A stretch of 64,000 nucleotides of DNA from Diploptera punctata (lineage: Eukaryota > Arthropoda > Insecta > Blattodea > Blaberidae): NCBI GenBank assembly GCA_030220185.1, contig JASPKZ010007797.1:3775001-3839000 (forward strand), read 5' to 3'. This document shows positions 21,126 to 31,801 of the stretch, piece by piece. Numbering within the stretch: the first letter of the stretch is position 1; each line of letters begins with the position of its first letter. A program made the position numbers and the translations under genes. The notes under the pieces were generated by a model. It was given only the letters and a program-made list of their open reading frames with translations, was not told the DNA's origin and did not search any database.

Positions 21126-22345
21126 TTTCTAACTAACTAACTCACTGGCACTATCGAACCCAAAGATTCATGGCCGCGCGGATATAAGCTCTCCAAAATC
21201 CCTATCCTGTCCTAATGTTTTCCAATCATTCCCTGTATAATCTACTTCCCTCAAATCATAGTTAATGTTATTCTCCCACCTCGGTCTACCAACTGGGTGT
21301 TTTCCCTCTGGTTTTTCTAAGAAGCTTCCATGCACGTCTTTCTTTCCCCCATTCGTGCCACATGTCCTGCCAATCGCAGTCTATGAGACTTAACTATTCT
21401 TATTATATCTCTTCCTATACATAACATATAGCTTACTATTGTGTAGTTTTCTCCATTCACTTGTCTGTTCATCTCTCTTTAGTCCAAACATTTTCCTCCG
21501 ATCCGATTGAGGGTCTTTCCACTTTGCAGCGGTTGCCCTTTTACCAGCCGACTGCTGGCCCTTCACATCCACATGTGTCAATCACAGAGGTAGATGATCA
21601 ACAGCCAGTGTAGGGGTGACATGTGGTTAGCATGTCGAGTCCCCCAGCCGTTATAGCTGGTTCCTCAACCTGGAGCCGCTACTTATTGTAGCTACCCAAT
21701 TGCCTCAAGATGCTGGGTGGGCACCGGTCCCATACTGGCCGAAATACCACGAGAAAATTTCTTCCCCCATGGAGACTCGAACTAGCGCAAGTCCCGTAGC
21801 TCTGCGCCAAGGCTTCCTGCCTTAACCACCAGAACTTTATTCTCAAATACTCGTAATCTTCTTTCCTCCCATAAAGAGTCCATGTTTCACATCCGTATAA
21901 TACGACTGGTAGAATAACAGTTTTATATATTTTCAGTTTAACTTTTTTTGAAAGGAATTGGGAGAAGAGTCCCTATACTGCATAATAGCACGCAGTTCCA
22001 CAATTCAGCCAATGTTTAATTTATTTGTGAAACTCATTCCTGTTTGTAAATTAATGTTCCTAAGTACTTGAATTCAGCCACTTCCTCAAAATTTCACTCA
22101 TTTTCATTAGCTGTCCATTTCCATTATGTAATGTATTTCTATGTGTGAGCATATAGTTAGTTTTATTGATATTTACTTCTAGTCCCAATTTTTTATTCCA
22201 ATTATTTTTCTACCTGTACTTATTCTTTTTTTCGATTTCGGCTGAGTTTCTTCCATCAGCTTCTAAAATGGATCTTAAATTTTTTAATTTATTGACTTTC
22301 TGAATTTATTCTTGTTCAATCTCCAGCTTTTCATCGTCTTACATA
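21126..22345 (-). mobile_element. RTE-A LINE fragment split by SINE-D
   Basis: The 3' end on the minus strand is ggttcgatagtgccagtgag then ttagttagtt. Coding pieces include RDEQTSEWRKLHN (21390-21480), and beyond the SINE the region for INKTNYMLTHR and a YLGTLIYKQE-like block (about 22000-22160). Multiple stops. It runs further 5' than most copies, to about 22340. Confidence 0.8.
21496..21832 (-). mobile_element. SINE-D inside RTE-A
   Basis: Matches 36963-37304 (tgacatgtggttagcatgtc, gggtgggcaccggtcccata, actcgaactagcgcaag). On the minus strand the tRNA-like head is at the right end but the A-box side is cut at cttaaccacc. Flanks fit RTE-A (cattttcct ... agaactttattctc), so it split the LINE. 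Confidence 0.8.
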
Positions 22346-22419
22346 TTCAGTTTTAAATATCTAGTATTTTTAATTAATATCCTGATATTTAAAAATTAAA
22401 CCTGCTTATGTTTGTGCTC

Positions 22420-22813
22420 GTAAAACTCGAAAAATAGTAATGGAAATTTGTACATACAGGTTTTCAGATACGGAGAGTGTTTAGAAATTATATATTATTC
22501 TCTAAAACCATTAGGTGTAGGAGTTCACCTGAAACAAAACATTTGAAATTCCTCTAGTGTCCGCAATTTTTGATGTTTCATAATGAAACTCAGTACATGC
22601 TATTAAAATGCTATTAAAATAAACCGAAGTCCGAAAATCTGCGAAATCCGGTCATTAGAAATCAGAAATTAAAAACTGATTCTAGTAACCGCCATGTTTG
22701 GTTCGTCGCAATTTGTACCATACAATTTAATTAACTCGTTTTTTTTTTCAAATTATTCAACTAAAAATAAAAACACATATTTCATTTATTTGGGCGTAGC
22801 AGCTAGTATTTGC
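22420..22813 (+). mobile_element. Helitron fragment, plus strand
   Basis: Matches the Helitrons at 9761 and 49509 (aaaaccattaggtgtaggag, ttcataatgaaactcag, gccatgtttggttcgtc). The 3' end reads gggcgtagcagctagt, i.e. CTAG+T, but the terminal hairpin is deleted. Confidence 0.75.
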
Positions 22814-22849
22814 TAGTATTGATATACATTATTAAATTCGATTGAATAC

Positions 22850-23100
22850 TTAACAAATGAGGGTAATTTTGAGGAAGTGGCAGTAAATTCAATTAGTGTA
22901 AAAATGATCACACAGTTAAACACTTTTTATTAAGTAGTAAGCCTAGTCTGTCCCGTACGACGTCACTTAGAGTCATGAATGCTCCCTAGCGGGAGTTTCT
23001 TGACCAAGGTAATTTAATTATTCTTACTTCCCTACAGATGTGACTAAGTGATATGGGGTCAGCACATCTCCTCAAAAGACAACTATTAGGCTTCTTCTTC
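22850..23100. other. Short RTE-A scrap then unrecognised DNA
   Basis: 22850-22905 (acaaatgagggtaattttga) matches RTE-A plus strand. The remainder to 23100 is not recognised. Confidence 0.45.
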
Positions 23101-23504
23101 GTCACGGTTTAGGCTTTTTGCTAGCCTGTTCCGGCTCCAAATTGCTGCTCTTTCCTTCTTTTCTTTGGTCTTCATAAACTTCTTCTTCCTCCTGGTGAAT
23201 AGTTATATGCTGCTTTTAGTATTCTGTTCTCAGTCATGCTTGCTAAGTGTTCTTTCCTGTTTGTTCTGTATTTCACTATTGTTGTTTTCAATTCCTCTAC
23301 TTTTAGTTGATATCTTATTTCTATGTTATGTTTTTGTCTGTTCTTTGATATCCTGCTATTGGTACATATTAGGCAACTAAGATATTACTAGGAAGGAGAA
23401 AACCGATTAAATTTTACTCAGAGATACTCATTTAGGCTTGGGTTTCTTTTACCAGACCGAAAATATTTAGACACGGAACTAACTTTTTTTTTAATGTATG
23501 AATG

Positions 23505-23965
23505 ACCAAATTACGTATTATATGGATGTGAAACATGGACTCTTACTTTAAGGGAGGAAAGAAGATTACGAGTGTTTGAGAATAAAGTTCTTAGGAAAAA
23601 ATTTGTATCCAAAGGAGACGAACAGACAAGTGAATGGGGAAAACTAAATAATTATGAGCTATATGATCTTCATAGGAAGCCAGCTATAATAAGAACAGTT
23701 GAGTCTCATAGAATGCGATGGGCTGGTCATGTGACACGTATGGAGGATGAAAGATGTGCATGGAAGCTTCTTGTAGGAAAAACAAAGGGAAACCGCCCAA
23801 TTGGTAGACAGAGAATGAGGTGGGAGAATAGCATTATCCGTGATTTCAGGGAAATAAATTATACAGGGGATGATTGGAAAACCTTAGATCAGGATAGGGA
23901 TGTATGGTGTGCTTGTTCGTACGGCCATGAACCTATGGGTTCGATAGTGCCAGTGAGTCAGTTAG
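23505..23965 (+). mobile_element. RTE-A LINE 3' fragment with open C-terminal frame
   Basis: Open frame 23572-24006 begins FENKVLRKKFVSKGDEQTSE, contains MRWAGHVTRMEDERCAWKLL and RQRMRWENSI, and ends near WKTLDQDRDVW. The upstream tatggatgtgaaacatggac encodes YGCETW in the same family. 3' end ccagtgagtcagttagttag. A relatively young 5'-truncated copy; not translated as a functional protein since the catalytic part is missing. Confidence 0.8.
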
Positions 23966-24226
23966 TTAGTATGTCCAAATTACTGCCAATTCAAAAACAT
24001 AATTGACAGGTTTCAGAGCATTTAACTGTCTCATTACTGTAGCAGAAACTATTTATATAATAACAATGACATTTCCTAGGGTGTTCTAAATACACTATAC
24101 AATAAACCGCGCCTGTGAAAGTGTGCAAATGAGAAGCAAGGACGCCCGCTCCGGGAGGAAAAAAGTCCAAATTCCAGAGAGGTATGCACTATTCATTGCT
24201 AGTTTAAAAGCAATCAGATTATTATC

Positions 24227-24228
<2 letters not shown>

Positions 24229-24292
<64 letters not shown>

Positions 24293-24305
24293 TTATCATT
24301 ATTAC
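24229..24305. repeat. Inverted (AAT)n/(ATT)n microsatellite
   Basis: About 13 AAT repeats switch directly to about 11 ATT repeats, forming a long potential hairpin. Confidence 0.95.
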
Positions 24306-24640
24306 TGTAATTTGTCTTTCAGATCTTTGGTATTCAACCACATTACATATTTTTCTTTTTTGTTTGCTATTTATTTTGCTAAGTTCTCATTCCAAAAATA
24401 TTTGAATTTATTTATTTCTCTATTTGCTTCTCTTAAAGCTTCTTTTGCCTCTTGATGAATACTTTTTACTACATAGTTGTATTCTTCCTGAGCATTGTCA
24501 AACGTAGAGAATAGTAACTGATCATCTAACCTTTTCTTATACAGATATGATGTGCTCTCATTCTCCAAACTATCCAAGTTGTATAGAGTTGTTGACAAGT
24601 CATGGAAATTGTCCTCTTCATTTTTAGTTTTATTTAGCCT
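24306..24640 (-). mobile_element. RTE-C LINE fragment, linker upstream of RT
   Basis: Minus-strand open frame 24371-24598 encodes a Glu/Lys-rich peptide with FDNAQEEYNYVVKSIHQEAK and NKFKYFWNENLAK, typical of the endonuclease-to-RT linker in these LINEs. It lies head to head with the plus-strand RTE-C fragment that follows. Confidence 0.55.
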
Positions 24641-25312
24641 GTCATTTTTACTTTGGAGACTGGAGAATCAATAAAATCTTGTAGTGAGATCACATATTTA
24701 GGAATTAAAATAAATAAAAATGGGAGTTATGAAGAGGAAATAAGAAATAGAAATAATAAAGGAAAATTTTCAATTGCTTGCCTCAATGGAATATTGTGGG
24801 ATAAAAATATAAGTAATAAAAATAAAATGAATATATATCATACAATTGTTAAAAGCATCATTACTTATGGAGCAGAAATTTGGCCATTAACAACAAAAAC
24901 AAATAAGTACCTTTTGGCAACGGAAATGGATTTTTTACGAAGGGCCGCAAGAATTACAAGAAGAGAAAAAATTAGGAACTCAGTTATAAGGGAGAAAATG
25001 AAAATTGAAGACACTATTTTAGATTATATTAAAATTCAGCAATTAAGATGGTACGGACATGTCCAGCGAATGGAAGAGGATCGACTACCAAAATCTGTTT
25101 TGGAATGGAAATCTGAGGGAAGACGAAGCAGAGGAAGACCTAAAACCTGCTGGAGTCAGGGAATATGTTCATATATGAAGGAGAAACATCTACAACCAGG
25201 AGATTGGATGGACCGACAAATCTGGCTATTAGGAATCGGACGATGTCAAAGGCATTAATCAACCGATGATCTATCATTATTATTGTTGTTATTATTATTA
25301 TTACTATTATTT
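24641..25312 (+). mobile_element. RTE-C LINE 3' fragment ending in an (ATT)n tail
   Basis: Open frame 24653-25258 (201 codons) contains EITYLGIKINKNGSY, YHTIVKSIITYGAEIW, MDFLRRAARITRREKI, LRWYGHVQRMEEDRLPKSV and GRRSRGRPKTCW. This is the region C-terminal to the reverse transcriptase of an RTE-type LINE; the catalytic domain is lost by 5' truncation. The stop codon is followed within about 10 bp by atcattattattgttgttat, an ATT tail. The frame is open over its whole length, so the copy is young. Confidence 0.82.
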
Positions 25313-25340
25313 AATACACAAGTGATCTTGGTGATAAAAT

Positions 25341-25611
25341 ATTAAAATATATATGCAGTCAATATGCCCATTTCACCAATTAATGTTTTAAAATGGTCAA
25401 CAAGTTTCTACAGCCAAGCTGTCATTCTCAAGACCAGATATTGACTCAGTCAATATCTGGTCTTGAGAATGACAGCTTGGCTGTAGAAACTTGTTGACCA
25501 TTTTCAGTCAATATCTGGTCTTGAGAATGACAGCTTGGCTGTAGAAACTTGTTGACCATTTTAAAACATTAATTGGTGAAATGGGCATATTGACTGCATA
25601 TATATTTTAAT
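25341..25611. repeat. Perfect 106-bp inverted repeat with a duplicated partial arm
   Basis: Left arm 25341-25446 and right arm 25506-25611 appear identical in reverse complement. Between them 25448-25504 is an extra copy of the first 57 bp of the right arm. The palindrome centre is at 25447 (ttgact-c-agtcaa). No internal coding sequence and no decay between the arms, so it is very recent or under gene conversion, or an assembly/sequencing fold-back artefact. Confidence 0.9.
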
Positions 25612-25617
25612 TTTTTT

Positions 25618-25623
25618 TATTAC

Positions 25624-25662
<39 letters not shown>
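25618..25662. repeat. (ATT)n microsatellite
   Basis: About 13 ATT repeats adjoining the foldback on one side and an RTE-B copy on the other. Confidence 0.9.
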
Positions 25663-25663
<1 letters not shown>

Positions 25664-25675
25664 CATCAAGGATTA

Positions 25676-26020
25676 GACCTTAAGGTATGTTCCGATCTCA
25701 TGTTAAAATTGGCCTGTCCATCTTTTACTGGGTCTTCCAACATTTATCCGTCCTAGCAGTTTGTAATGAAGAATCTGTTTCGGAATTCTATTGTTATCCA
25801 TTCTATTGATGTGGTCCATCCATTCATCTCTGTATTGTGCAATTCTATCTAATAGTTTGAATATATTTAGTTCTCTTCGCATATTTTCATTTCGTCTTCG
25901 ATCTGTTATTGTATAGCCAGACACACTCCTCAGAAACCTCATTTCTGACGTTTCTATTCTTCGTTCCTGGTTTTTAGTTAAGACCCAGTGTTCCGATCCA
26001 TATAGTAGTGTTGGAACCGC

Positions 26021-26022
<2 letters not shown>
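25676..26022 (-). mobile_element. RTE-B LINE 3' fragment
   Basis: Minus-strand frame 25703-26023 encodes VPTLLYGSEHWVLTKNQERR, TSEMRFLRSVSGYTITDRRR and WMDHINRMDNNRIPKQIL, the post-RT region of a second RTE-like family. It is framed by (ATT)n on both sides, as if it integrated into an existing array. Confidence 0.8.

Positions 26023-26092
<70 letters not shown>
26023..26092. repeat. (ATT)n microsatellite
   Basis: About 23 perfect ATT repeats next to the 5' truncation of RTE-B. Confidence 0.95.
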
Positions 26093-26093
<1 letters not shown>

Positions 26094-26104
26094 GATTATG
26101 AGGA

Positions 26105-27228
26105 TCTGGAATATATGATTCGAAAACTCACAGAATAGTATATTAAATGGGGTTTTACAAATAAATTTGAATAAATCATTTTATTTATCTTGTGGTGATG
26201 AAAAGAAAGATTTAGTTTTGGAAGATGGAATGGGATGTATTAAAGGATGTGAAGATTGTAATTACCTGGGATCAAAATTAACTCAAAATGTACCCATGAA
26301 AATGACATAAAATATAGAATTCAAAAAGGCAGATCGGTAATAACAATGTTAAACGGAGTTTTGTGGGATAAGAACATGAGAATAGATAACTAAATTACAA
26401 ATTTATAAATCCATAATTCGAAATAAGCTAACATACGGTGCAGAAACTTGGCAGTTGAATAACATTTTGAGTTTAAAGTTTATGTCTACTGAAATGGATT
26501 GTTTTAGACACTCAGCTAAACATTATAATTGGAATCAAACCAGAAATACAATCATCAGACAACTAATCCATCCATAGTAATTCTGCCCGAAGGCAGGTCC
26601 TTCACTGCAATTAAGCATTTTCACGCTATGCTTGCAGCTTTACTAGGGAATTTTAGATATGGTAGCTCCCGTTGCTTTCCACACCGGGGAAGGATGATGA
26701 TGGTGATGATGATAATGATAAGGATGATGACGATGATGGCTATATGATTTCTGGGACCGTTTGGGCCTTAAAGTTTTTCTGACATTTTTCTTGCAGGTAA
26801 GGAAAAACCCCGTTAAAAACCTCACCCAGAAAAAGTGCTCCGACCAGGGATCGAACCCTGGCCCGCTGCCTGACAAGGCAACACGCTACCTCGAGACCAC
26901 AGCGGTGGACCAGACAACTAATCAAGGTTCAAAATACAGTATTACATTTTGTGAGATACAGACAACTAGAATAGTATGGTCATATACATAGAATGCCAGA
27001 GAAAAGATTACCCAGACAAGCTTTGGAATGGATTCCACCTGAGAAAGGAAAGAGAGGTCGACCTAGATTTAAATGGATGGATGATGTAAGGAGAGGTATG
27101 AGGGAGCTAGGTCTGGAAGAATTGGAATGGGAAGATAGAGAAGAAAGGTGAAAGAAGATAAAAAATTAAAAATCTTTGGGCAGAGGTAGATGTTTTATTA
27201 CATTGTAAACCTGTTTATAAATTATTGA
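26105..27228 (+). mobile_element. RTE-C LINE fragment split by SINE-A
   Basis: Left part encodes, with frameshifts, LNKSFYLSCGDEKKDL, EDGMGCIKGCEDCNYLGS, TMLNGVLWDKNMR and MSTEMDCFRHSAKHYN. Right part from 26924 gives HRMPEKRLPRQALEWIPP and RGRPRFKWMDDVRRG. An (ATT)n array begins right after, at 27229. Confidence 0.8.
26569..26910 (-). mobile_element. SINE-A inside RTE-C
   Basis: Perfect 13-bp TSD cagacaactaatc at 26556-26568 and 26911-26923. Full-length minus-strand SINE-A with head gacaaggcaacacgctacc and 3' hairpin ctgcccgaaggcag. Removing it and one TSD restores a continuous RTE-C sequence. Confidence 0.93.

Positions 27229-27270
<42 letters not shown>
27229..27270. repeat. (ATT)n tail/array
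   Basis: ATT repeats directly downstream of the RTE-C copy. Confidence 0.9.
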
Positions 27271-27271
<1 letters not shown>

Positions 27272-27279
27272 GTTATTGA

Positions 27280-27895
27280 ATATTTAATATTGGAAGATCA
27301 GTAGGAATATATTAGAGGATGTGAAGAATTTGAGTATTTTCGGGGTAAAAGTAGATAAAGAGGATAGATAAAGAAAGTGACATTAAGAACAGAATGAATA
27401 AAGGTAGAGCAATAACAGTAACGTTAAATGGTGTCCTATGGAACAGACATACTATAATCAGGAAAAATAAATTACAAAATATATAATTTAATAGTGAGAA
27501 GTGCTGTCACATATGGAGCTGAATTATGGAAATTCAACAAAAACTTATGTCGATGAAAATGGATTTCTTGAGGAGAGCAGCAAGGTGTAAAAAATTAACA
27601 AAAGCCATACGAGAAAAACTGAATATAAGATTATCAGTAGTATATTATATAAGATACAAGCAATTAAATTGATATGGGCACGTACGACGAATGCAAGAAG
27701 AAAGGTTACTCAGAAAAACATTGGAATGTTATCCACCTGGAAGAAAAAAGAAAGGAAGGTATCGAAACGTGAGAACAAGAGGGCTGGAGGAATGGAGTGA
27801 TTGGATAGCGACGAGTAGAGATGGAAAATAAAACTTTAGGCACAGAAAGATGTGTAAACATTGGAAATCTGTGTATAAATAAAATAAATTACTAT
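27280..27895 (+). mobile_element. RTE-C LINE 3' fragment
   Basis: Decayed coding pieces TLNGVLWNRHTIIR, VRSAVTYGAELW, MSMKMDFLRRAARC, YGHVRRMQEERLLRKTLEC and a GRKKKGRYRN basic end. Several stops; it continues to aaataaaataaatta. Confidence 0.75.
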
Positions 27896-27902
27896 TAGTG
27901 TT

Positions 27903-28805
27903 TCCACTAGACGGCCATATTGGGCTAGTTGTTATGTTCCTTGCCTCTAGTTCCCAAGGTCTCAGGTTCAAACCCGGCCGGATGGATGGATTTTCAGGAT
28001 GGAAAGATCCAAGGACAAGTCTTTCGGGAGGAACTTTTGGGCCATGGATCCTGAAGATGTTCAGGCTCGCAAAATAAACACAAGCCTGAATAAAGAGGCG
28101 TATCTGCAAAATGTGTCTACCGTTAACCATTCAAGTAATACCTTAGTTGACCCCTAAAGGCTATCCGCTCTTACAGTGATCCTCATCAAAACAAAACCAT
28201 GTGACCTACTCGCTTTTCATTGGTTATAGACACCGACGTACGATATAGTAGCAATAAGTACGCGAAAAAGTAGTTCCCTTCATTGAATTAAAAGCATGTC
28301 CTCTGAATATACTCGTTATTCTTCGTGAATGAAAATAATAATATTCAAACACAGAAAATATTCTAAAATATACCTAATCAATAATTATAACTTGAAATAT
28401 TTTATTACAAATGAATGTTGCATTTGAGTAATGCTTCAGTCGATTCTGATGCAAAACAAAATGGCTAAAGTTGTAGAGTCTTCTGCTGCTGTGTTGCCAT
28501 CTAAATTTTTAACACAAGTCTGGCAAAACCTTTGACGGTGGTCAAAAAACGGTTATAAATGTATTTCACAAACTCAGTGAAAAATCTTCCCAGCTTTCTT
28601 GTAATCTATTTCATTCAACGATCACATGTGCTCCCTGTCAATGTGACAGTAATTGTGGCACGAATGGCGGAAGAAAACAATTAGCATTTGTTTATGTTAG
28701 GATCACTCTAAGAGCGGAGAAGGTATATGTACCTCACTGAGGTGATATTCCGACCTAATACCACATGCTGACATCTATGTGTAGATAAGCGTAACTAAAT
28801 TAGCT
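27903..28805 (+). mobile_element. SINE-B split by element Z
   Basis: tRNA-like head ggccatattgggctagttg with B box GGTTCAAACCC, body to ccttagttgacccc (28155), then element Z, then the SINE-B 3' end (acatctatgtgtagataagc, as at 11480). The two halves align collinearly with the plus-strand SINE-B at 11151. Confidence 0.85.
28156..28725. mobile_element. Element Z, TIR MITE inside SINE-B
   Basis: Ends are aaggctatccgctcttacag and ctctaagagcggagaaggt, inverted copies of about 28 bp. It contains internal AT-rich DNA and aaaatggctaaagttg. A second copy is at 36125-36672. No transposase gene. TSD not resolved with certainty. Confidence 0.8.
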
Positions 28806-28867
28806 TGGTTAAAACAATCCCACTAGGGAGCACCCTAATTCACACCCGAGGAAGTACAGGGTACATG

Positions 28868-29040
28868 GATTATGTCCCCCGCTGTGAACGCGGGGTAAAT
28901 TCATTGCCTCGTACGCAGCGAACTCGAGTTCAATTCCCGGCGGTCATGTCCTTGTGTTTGAATAAGGAAACATATAAACGAACGTAAAACATACGGGGAA
29001 AACCAGTGTAACCGAAGGGAAATTATGAAAAAAAAAACTG
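28868..29040 (+). mobile_element. SINE-G, SINE-A-related head with a different body
   Basis: ccgctgtgaacgcggggtaa, tacgcagcgaactcgag and B box GAGTTCAATTCCC parallel the SINE-A head, but the body (cttgtgtttgaataaggaaa) differs. Probably a related SINE subfamily. Confidence 0.55.
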
Positions 29041-29084
29041 GAGTTAGAACCAGCTGGTTCCAAGCAGGCGATATATTATATACA

Positions 29085-29132
29085 TAGTGTTCTGCCCATG
29101 AGCAGTCTTTCACTGCAAACTCAGCATTCTCC
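29085..29132 (-). mobile_element. SINE-A 3' scrap
   Basis: gttctgcccatgagcagtct then ttcactgcaaac matches the SINE-A 3' end including the hairpin stem (CTGCcc/gaGCAG). Confidence 0.55.
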
Positions 29133-29965
29133 ACTCTTTCCTTAACTCAGCTTTCCTTTTTTTGTATCCGCATACAAACCATTTATTTTAATATTGACTG
29201 TCAGCTGATATTTTGTTCTGCTTCTAACTTTCTTTCCGTTGGCCATTCCTTCTTGGACGTCCATCAACAGGCAGTTTCGTCTCCTCTTCTTTATGATTTC
29301 CAGCATTGTTCTTCCTTCACTCACTCTATCTAGCACATCTTCATTTTTTATTCTGTCTGCCCATTTCATACGTTCCATCCTTCTCCATATCCACATCTCA
29401 AAAGCTTCCAGTCGCTTTTCCTAATTCCGTCGTAACGTCCACGTCTCTGCACCATACAATGTTACACTCCACACAAATCACTTCGCTAGTCTCTTCCGTA
29501 ATTCTTTTTCCAAAAGTCCACAGAAAATGACTCTCTTCTTGTTAAAATCTTCTTTTGCCATTGCTATCCTCTGCTTTACTTCTTGACCGCAGTTCATGTT
29601 ACTACTGATAGTATTTGAAGCTATCCACTTGCTCAATGGCTCTTTAATCCTCATGTTTATCTTCCTTGGTTTCCTTCGTCTTATTTATATTTATCTCCAT
29701 TCCATAATCCTCGCACTTGTCATTTAGCTCCATCAGCATGTTCCTCAGTGTCATTGCATATTCTGCCAGCAAAGCATATCATCAGCAAATCTTATGCTCT
29801 TAATTCTCATTCCTCCCATGTTTACGCCTCCCGTACTCCTCAAAATGTTCTTCATTATGTCTTCCAGGTAAATGCTGAAAAGAGGACATATTTGCCGTAC
29901 CCCCTACCAGTTTCTCTTCCCTCTGACATTTCTTCTCCTATCTTCATTTTTGGGCGATAGGCCTA
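29133..29965 (-). mobile_element. RTE-F LINE fragment with RT remnants
   Basis: Minus strand, broken frames: an IRFADDMLC-like catalytic block (around 29800), then RIAMAKEDFNKKRVIFCG, LRKRLAK, VTLYGAETWTLRRN, RLEAFEMWIWRRMERMKWAD and RIKNEDVLDRVSEGRTMLE (the last two in the open frame 29142-29396). This is a distinct RTE-like family whose linker carries AMAKEDFNKK and LEAFEMW motifs. Stops make it a pseudogene. Confidence 0.75.
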
Positions 29966-29982
29966 TATTGGTTTGTTTGAAA

Positions 29983-30095
29983 TAAAGTAAAGTGATCCCA
30001 TTTCGGGCTTTGGGAAGCCCTTGGGGTAATAGAAGCTTAAGGCTCCCAACTTTCCAGACAATTGGCACGAGATATCAGCAGGGTATCAATCTTCA
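29983..30095 (-). mobile_element. Decayed SINE-C 3' end
   Basis: taaagtaaagtgatcccat, gcccttggggtaat, ttaaggctcccaac and cagacaattggcac match SINE-C. Confidence 0.6.
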
Positions 30096-30218
30096 CCCAG
30101 AAGTTACTATACATATCTGGCACTGCTTTCAGTTCGTAAAGAGCAGTCCAAAAGTTTTTGCATCGCGGCCCAAATGAAGAAACATCAATGTGGTGTGGGC
30201 CATAAGCTCTATTATAGC

Positions 30219-30277
<59 letters not shown>

Positions 30278-30278
30278 T
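30219..30278. repeat. (ATT)n microsatellite
   Basis: About 20 ATT repeats. The poly-Tyr frame across it is spurious. Confidence 0.95.
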
Positions 30279-30289
30279 AGTAGGTTTTA

Positions 30290-30525
30290 CAATGTTTCAC
30301 AGCAACTTCCTGCGCACAATTAACCTACTGTATTCTTCTCCACGTCTCTCTCATTCGAATCTCTATCTTCTAACCCTTATTCTCTCATGTTGTTCAAAAC
30401 ACCATCAATACGCGTTATTTGTTGCTGTCTTCTTCTTTTTCTACCAAGTGGTACCCATTCTTGTATTCTTCTTGGAAATCTGTCTTCTGTCATTCTTTTT
30501 TACATGACCATACAATTTTATTGTA

Positions 30526-30530
<5 letters not shown>
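30290..30530 (-). mobile_element. RTE-H LINE 3' relic
   Basis: Minus strand encodes DRFPRRIQEWVPLGRKRRRQ-like sequence. The same family is at 57190-57440 on plus (FPRRILKWVPLGRRRRER) and 54415-54540 on minus. It lies between two (ATT)n arrays. Confidence 0.65.

Positions 30531-30597
<67 letters not shown>
30531..30597. repeat. (ATT)n microsatellite
   Basis: About 22 ATT repeats. The poly-Leu and poly-Ile frames over it are spurious. Confidence 0.95.
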
Positions 30598-30842
30598 CTC
30601 TATCTATCTTCGGGTTTTTACAGCTGCTGCCGTCTTCCCGTGCCAAACCTCCAAAGCCTACGGTCTTGGGCATCTTCGATGCTTAGCCCTCTAGCTTGCA
30701 TTACTGTCTTCATGTTTTCCTTCCATGTTAACCTTGGTCATATAGTTGCTTCGGCCATCGCTCATCTTCCATTCTTAAGACATGTCCTAACCACTTTAAT
30801 TCCTTCTCCTCAATTCTTTCAATTATGCTTTCTTCTGCTTCC
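30598..30842 (-). mobile_element. RTE-like LINE 3' coding relic
   Basis: Minus strand gives KVVRTCLKNGRWAMAEATIW, TWKENMKTVMQARGLSIEDA and QDRRLWRFGTGRRQQL, the type of C-terminal end (EDAQDRRLWR) found in RTE-like polyproteins. Bordered by ATT arrays on both sides. Confidence 0.6.
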
Positions 30843-30892
30843 ATTATTATTATTATTATTATTATTATCATCATCATCATCATCATCATCAT
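30843..30892. repeat. (ATT)n(ATC)n microsatellite
   Basis: ATT repeats passing into ATC repeats. Confidence 0.9.
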
Positions 30893-30899
30893 ATAACAT

Positions 30900-31385
30900 C
30901 AAATAAAGAAATAGCAAAAATGATTAATAATGGAAGAAAAACCATAGAAATGTTAAACTCTATACTATGGAGTAAAAACATCATTAACAGAAAAAAAAAA
31001 CAACTGATTTATAAGTCCATACTAGAAAGTATAATGTTATATGGATCGGAAGTTGGACAATGACACAACAACATGCCAACAGAATAACTTTAGTTCCAAT
31101 GGATTTTTGGAGAAGAGCTGCCAGAAAATCTCGACTGGAAAAATTACAAATACAGAAGTTAGAGAATGCAGAAAGAAATATAATGGATGAGATTAAACAC
31201 AGAAGGCTAAAATGGTATGAACATGTAAGAAGAATGCAGGATGGAAAACTACCAAATGCTGTCTATGCATGGAAAAATTGAAAGAAAGAGCAGAAAACAA
31301 ACACCAAGTCAAAATTCAATAAGGAAATTGGTTGTAACAGATGAAGACACAGAGGAAAGAGAACGATGAAGAACTTTAATTAAGG
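30900..31385 (+). mobile_element. RTE-C LINE 3' fragment
   Basis: Pieces MINNGRKTIEMLNSILWSKN, YKSILESIMLYGSE, MDFWRRAARKSRLEKL (open frame 31060-31281) and LKWYEHVRRMQDGKLPNAVY. The 3' flank runs about 130 bp to a further (ATT)n array. Confidence 0.75.
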
Positions 31386-31515
31386 GAAATTTGTGTTTGT
31401 TACAAATTGGTAGTCTATAAGTCCGTTGTCATTTATATACGTTCTTGAAAATTCATGTTAATTACTAAGATTGATAGGAGAAAACCCTCAATGATGAGGA
31501 AAATTCTCAAAATTA

Positions 31516-31517
31516 AT

Positions 31518-31580
<63 letters not shown>
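31516..31580. repeat. (ATT)n microsatellite
   Basis: About 21 ATT repeats. Confidence 0.95.
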
Positions 31581-31581
<1 letters not shown>

Positions 31582-31735
31582 GAGGTGGGAGAATAATATT
31601 AACTATGATTTGAGGGAAGTAGATTATACAGGGGATGATTGGAAAACATTAACTCAGTATAGGGATATATGAAGAGGTTATGTCCGCGCTGTCATGGACC
31701 TACGGGTTTGATAGTGCCAGTCAGTTAGTTATTTA

Positions 31736-31736
<1 letters not shown>
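31581..31736 (+). mobile_element. RTE-A LINE extreme 3' end
   Basis: gaggtgggagaataatatta encodes RWENNIN, followed by YDLREVDYTGDDWKTLTQ and the 3' end ccagtcagttagttatttag, which runs straight into the next (ATT)n array. Framed by ATT arrays on both sides. Confidence 0.8.
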
Positions 31737-31789
<53 letters not shown>

Positions 31790-31801
31790 ATTATTATTAT
31801 T
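31737..31801. repeat. (ATT)n microsatellite
   Basis: About 21 ATT repeats with one ATA interruption, continuous with the RTE-A tail. Confidence 0.95.

Noticed and set aside
23100..23380. Another RTE relic on the minus strand
   Set aside because: CTTCTT-rich sequence vaguely resembles a LINE C-terminus but I could not align a motif with confidence.
30190..30906. Poly-Tyr, poly-Leu, poly-Ile and poly-Ser ORFs
   Set aside because: Translations of the (ATT)n/(ATC)n arrays at 30219, 30531 and 30843.
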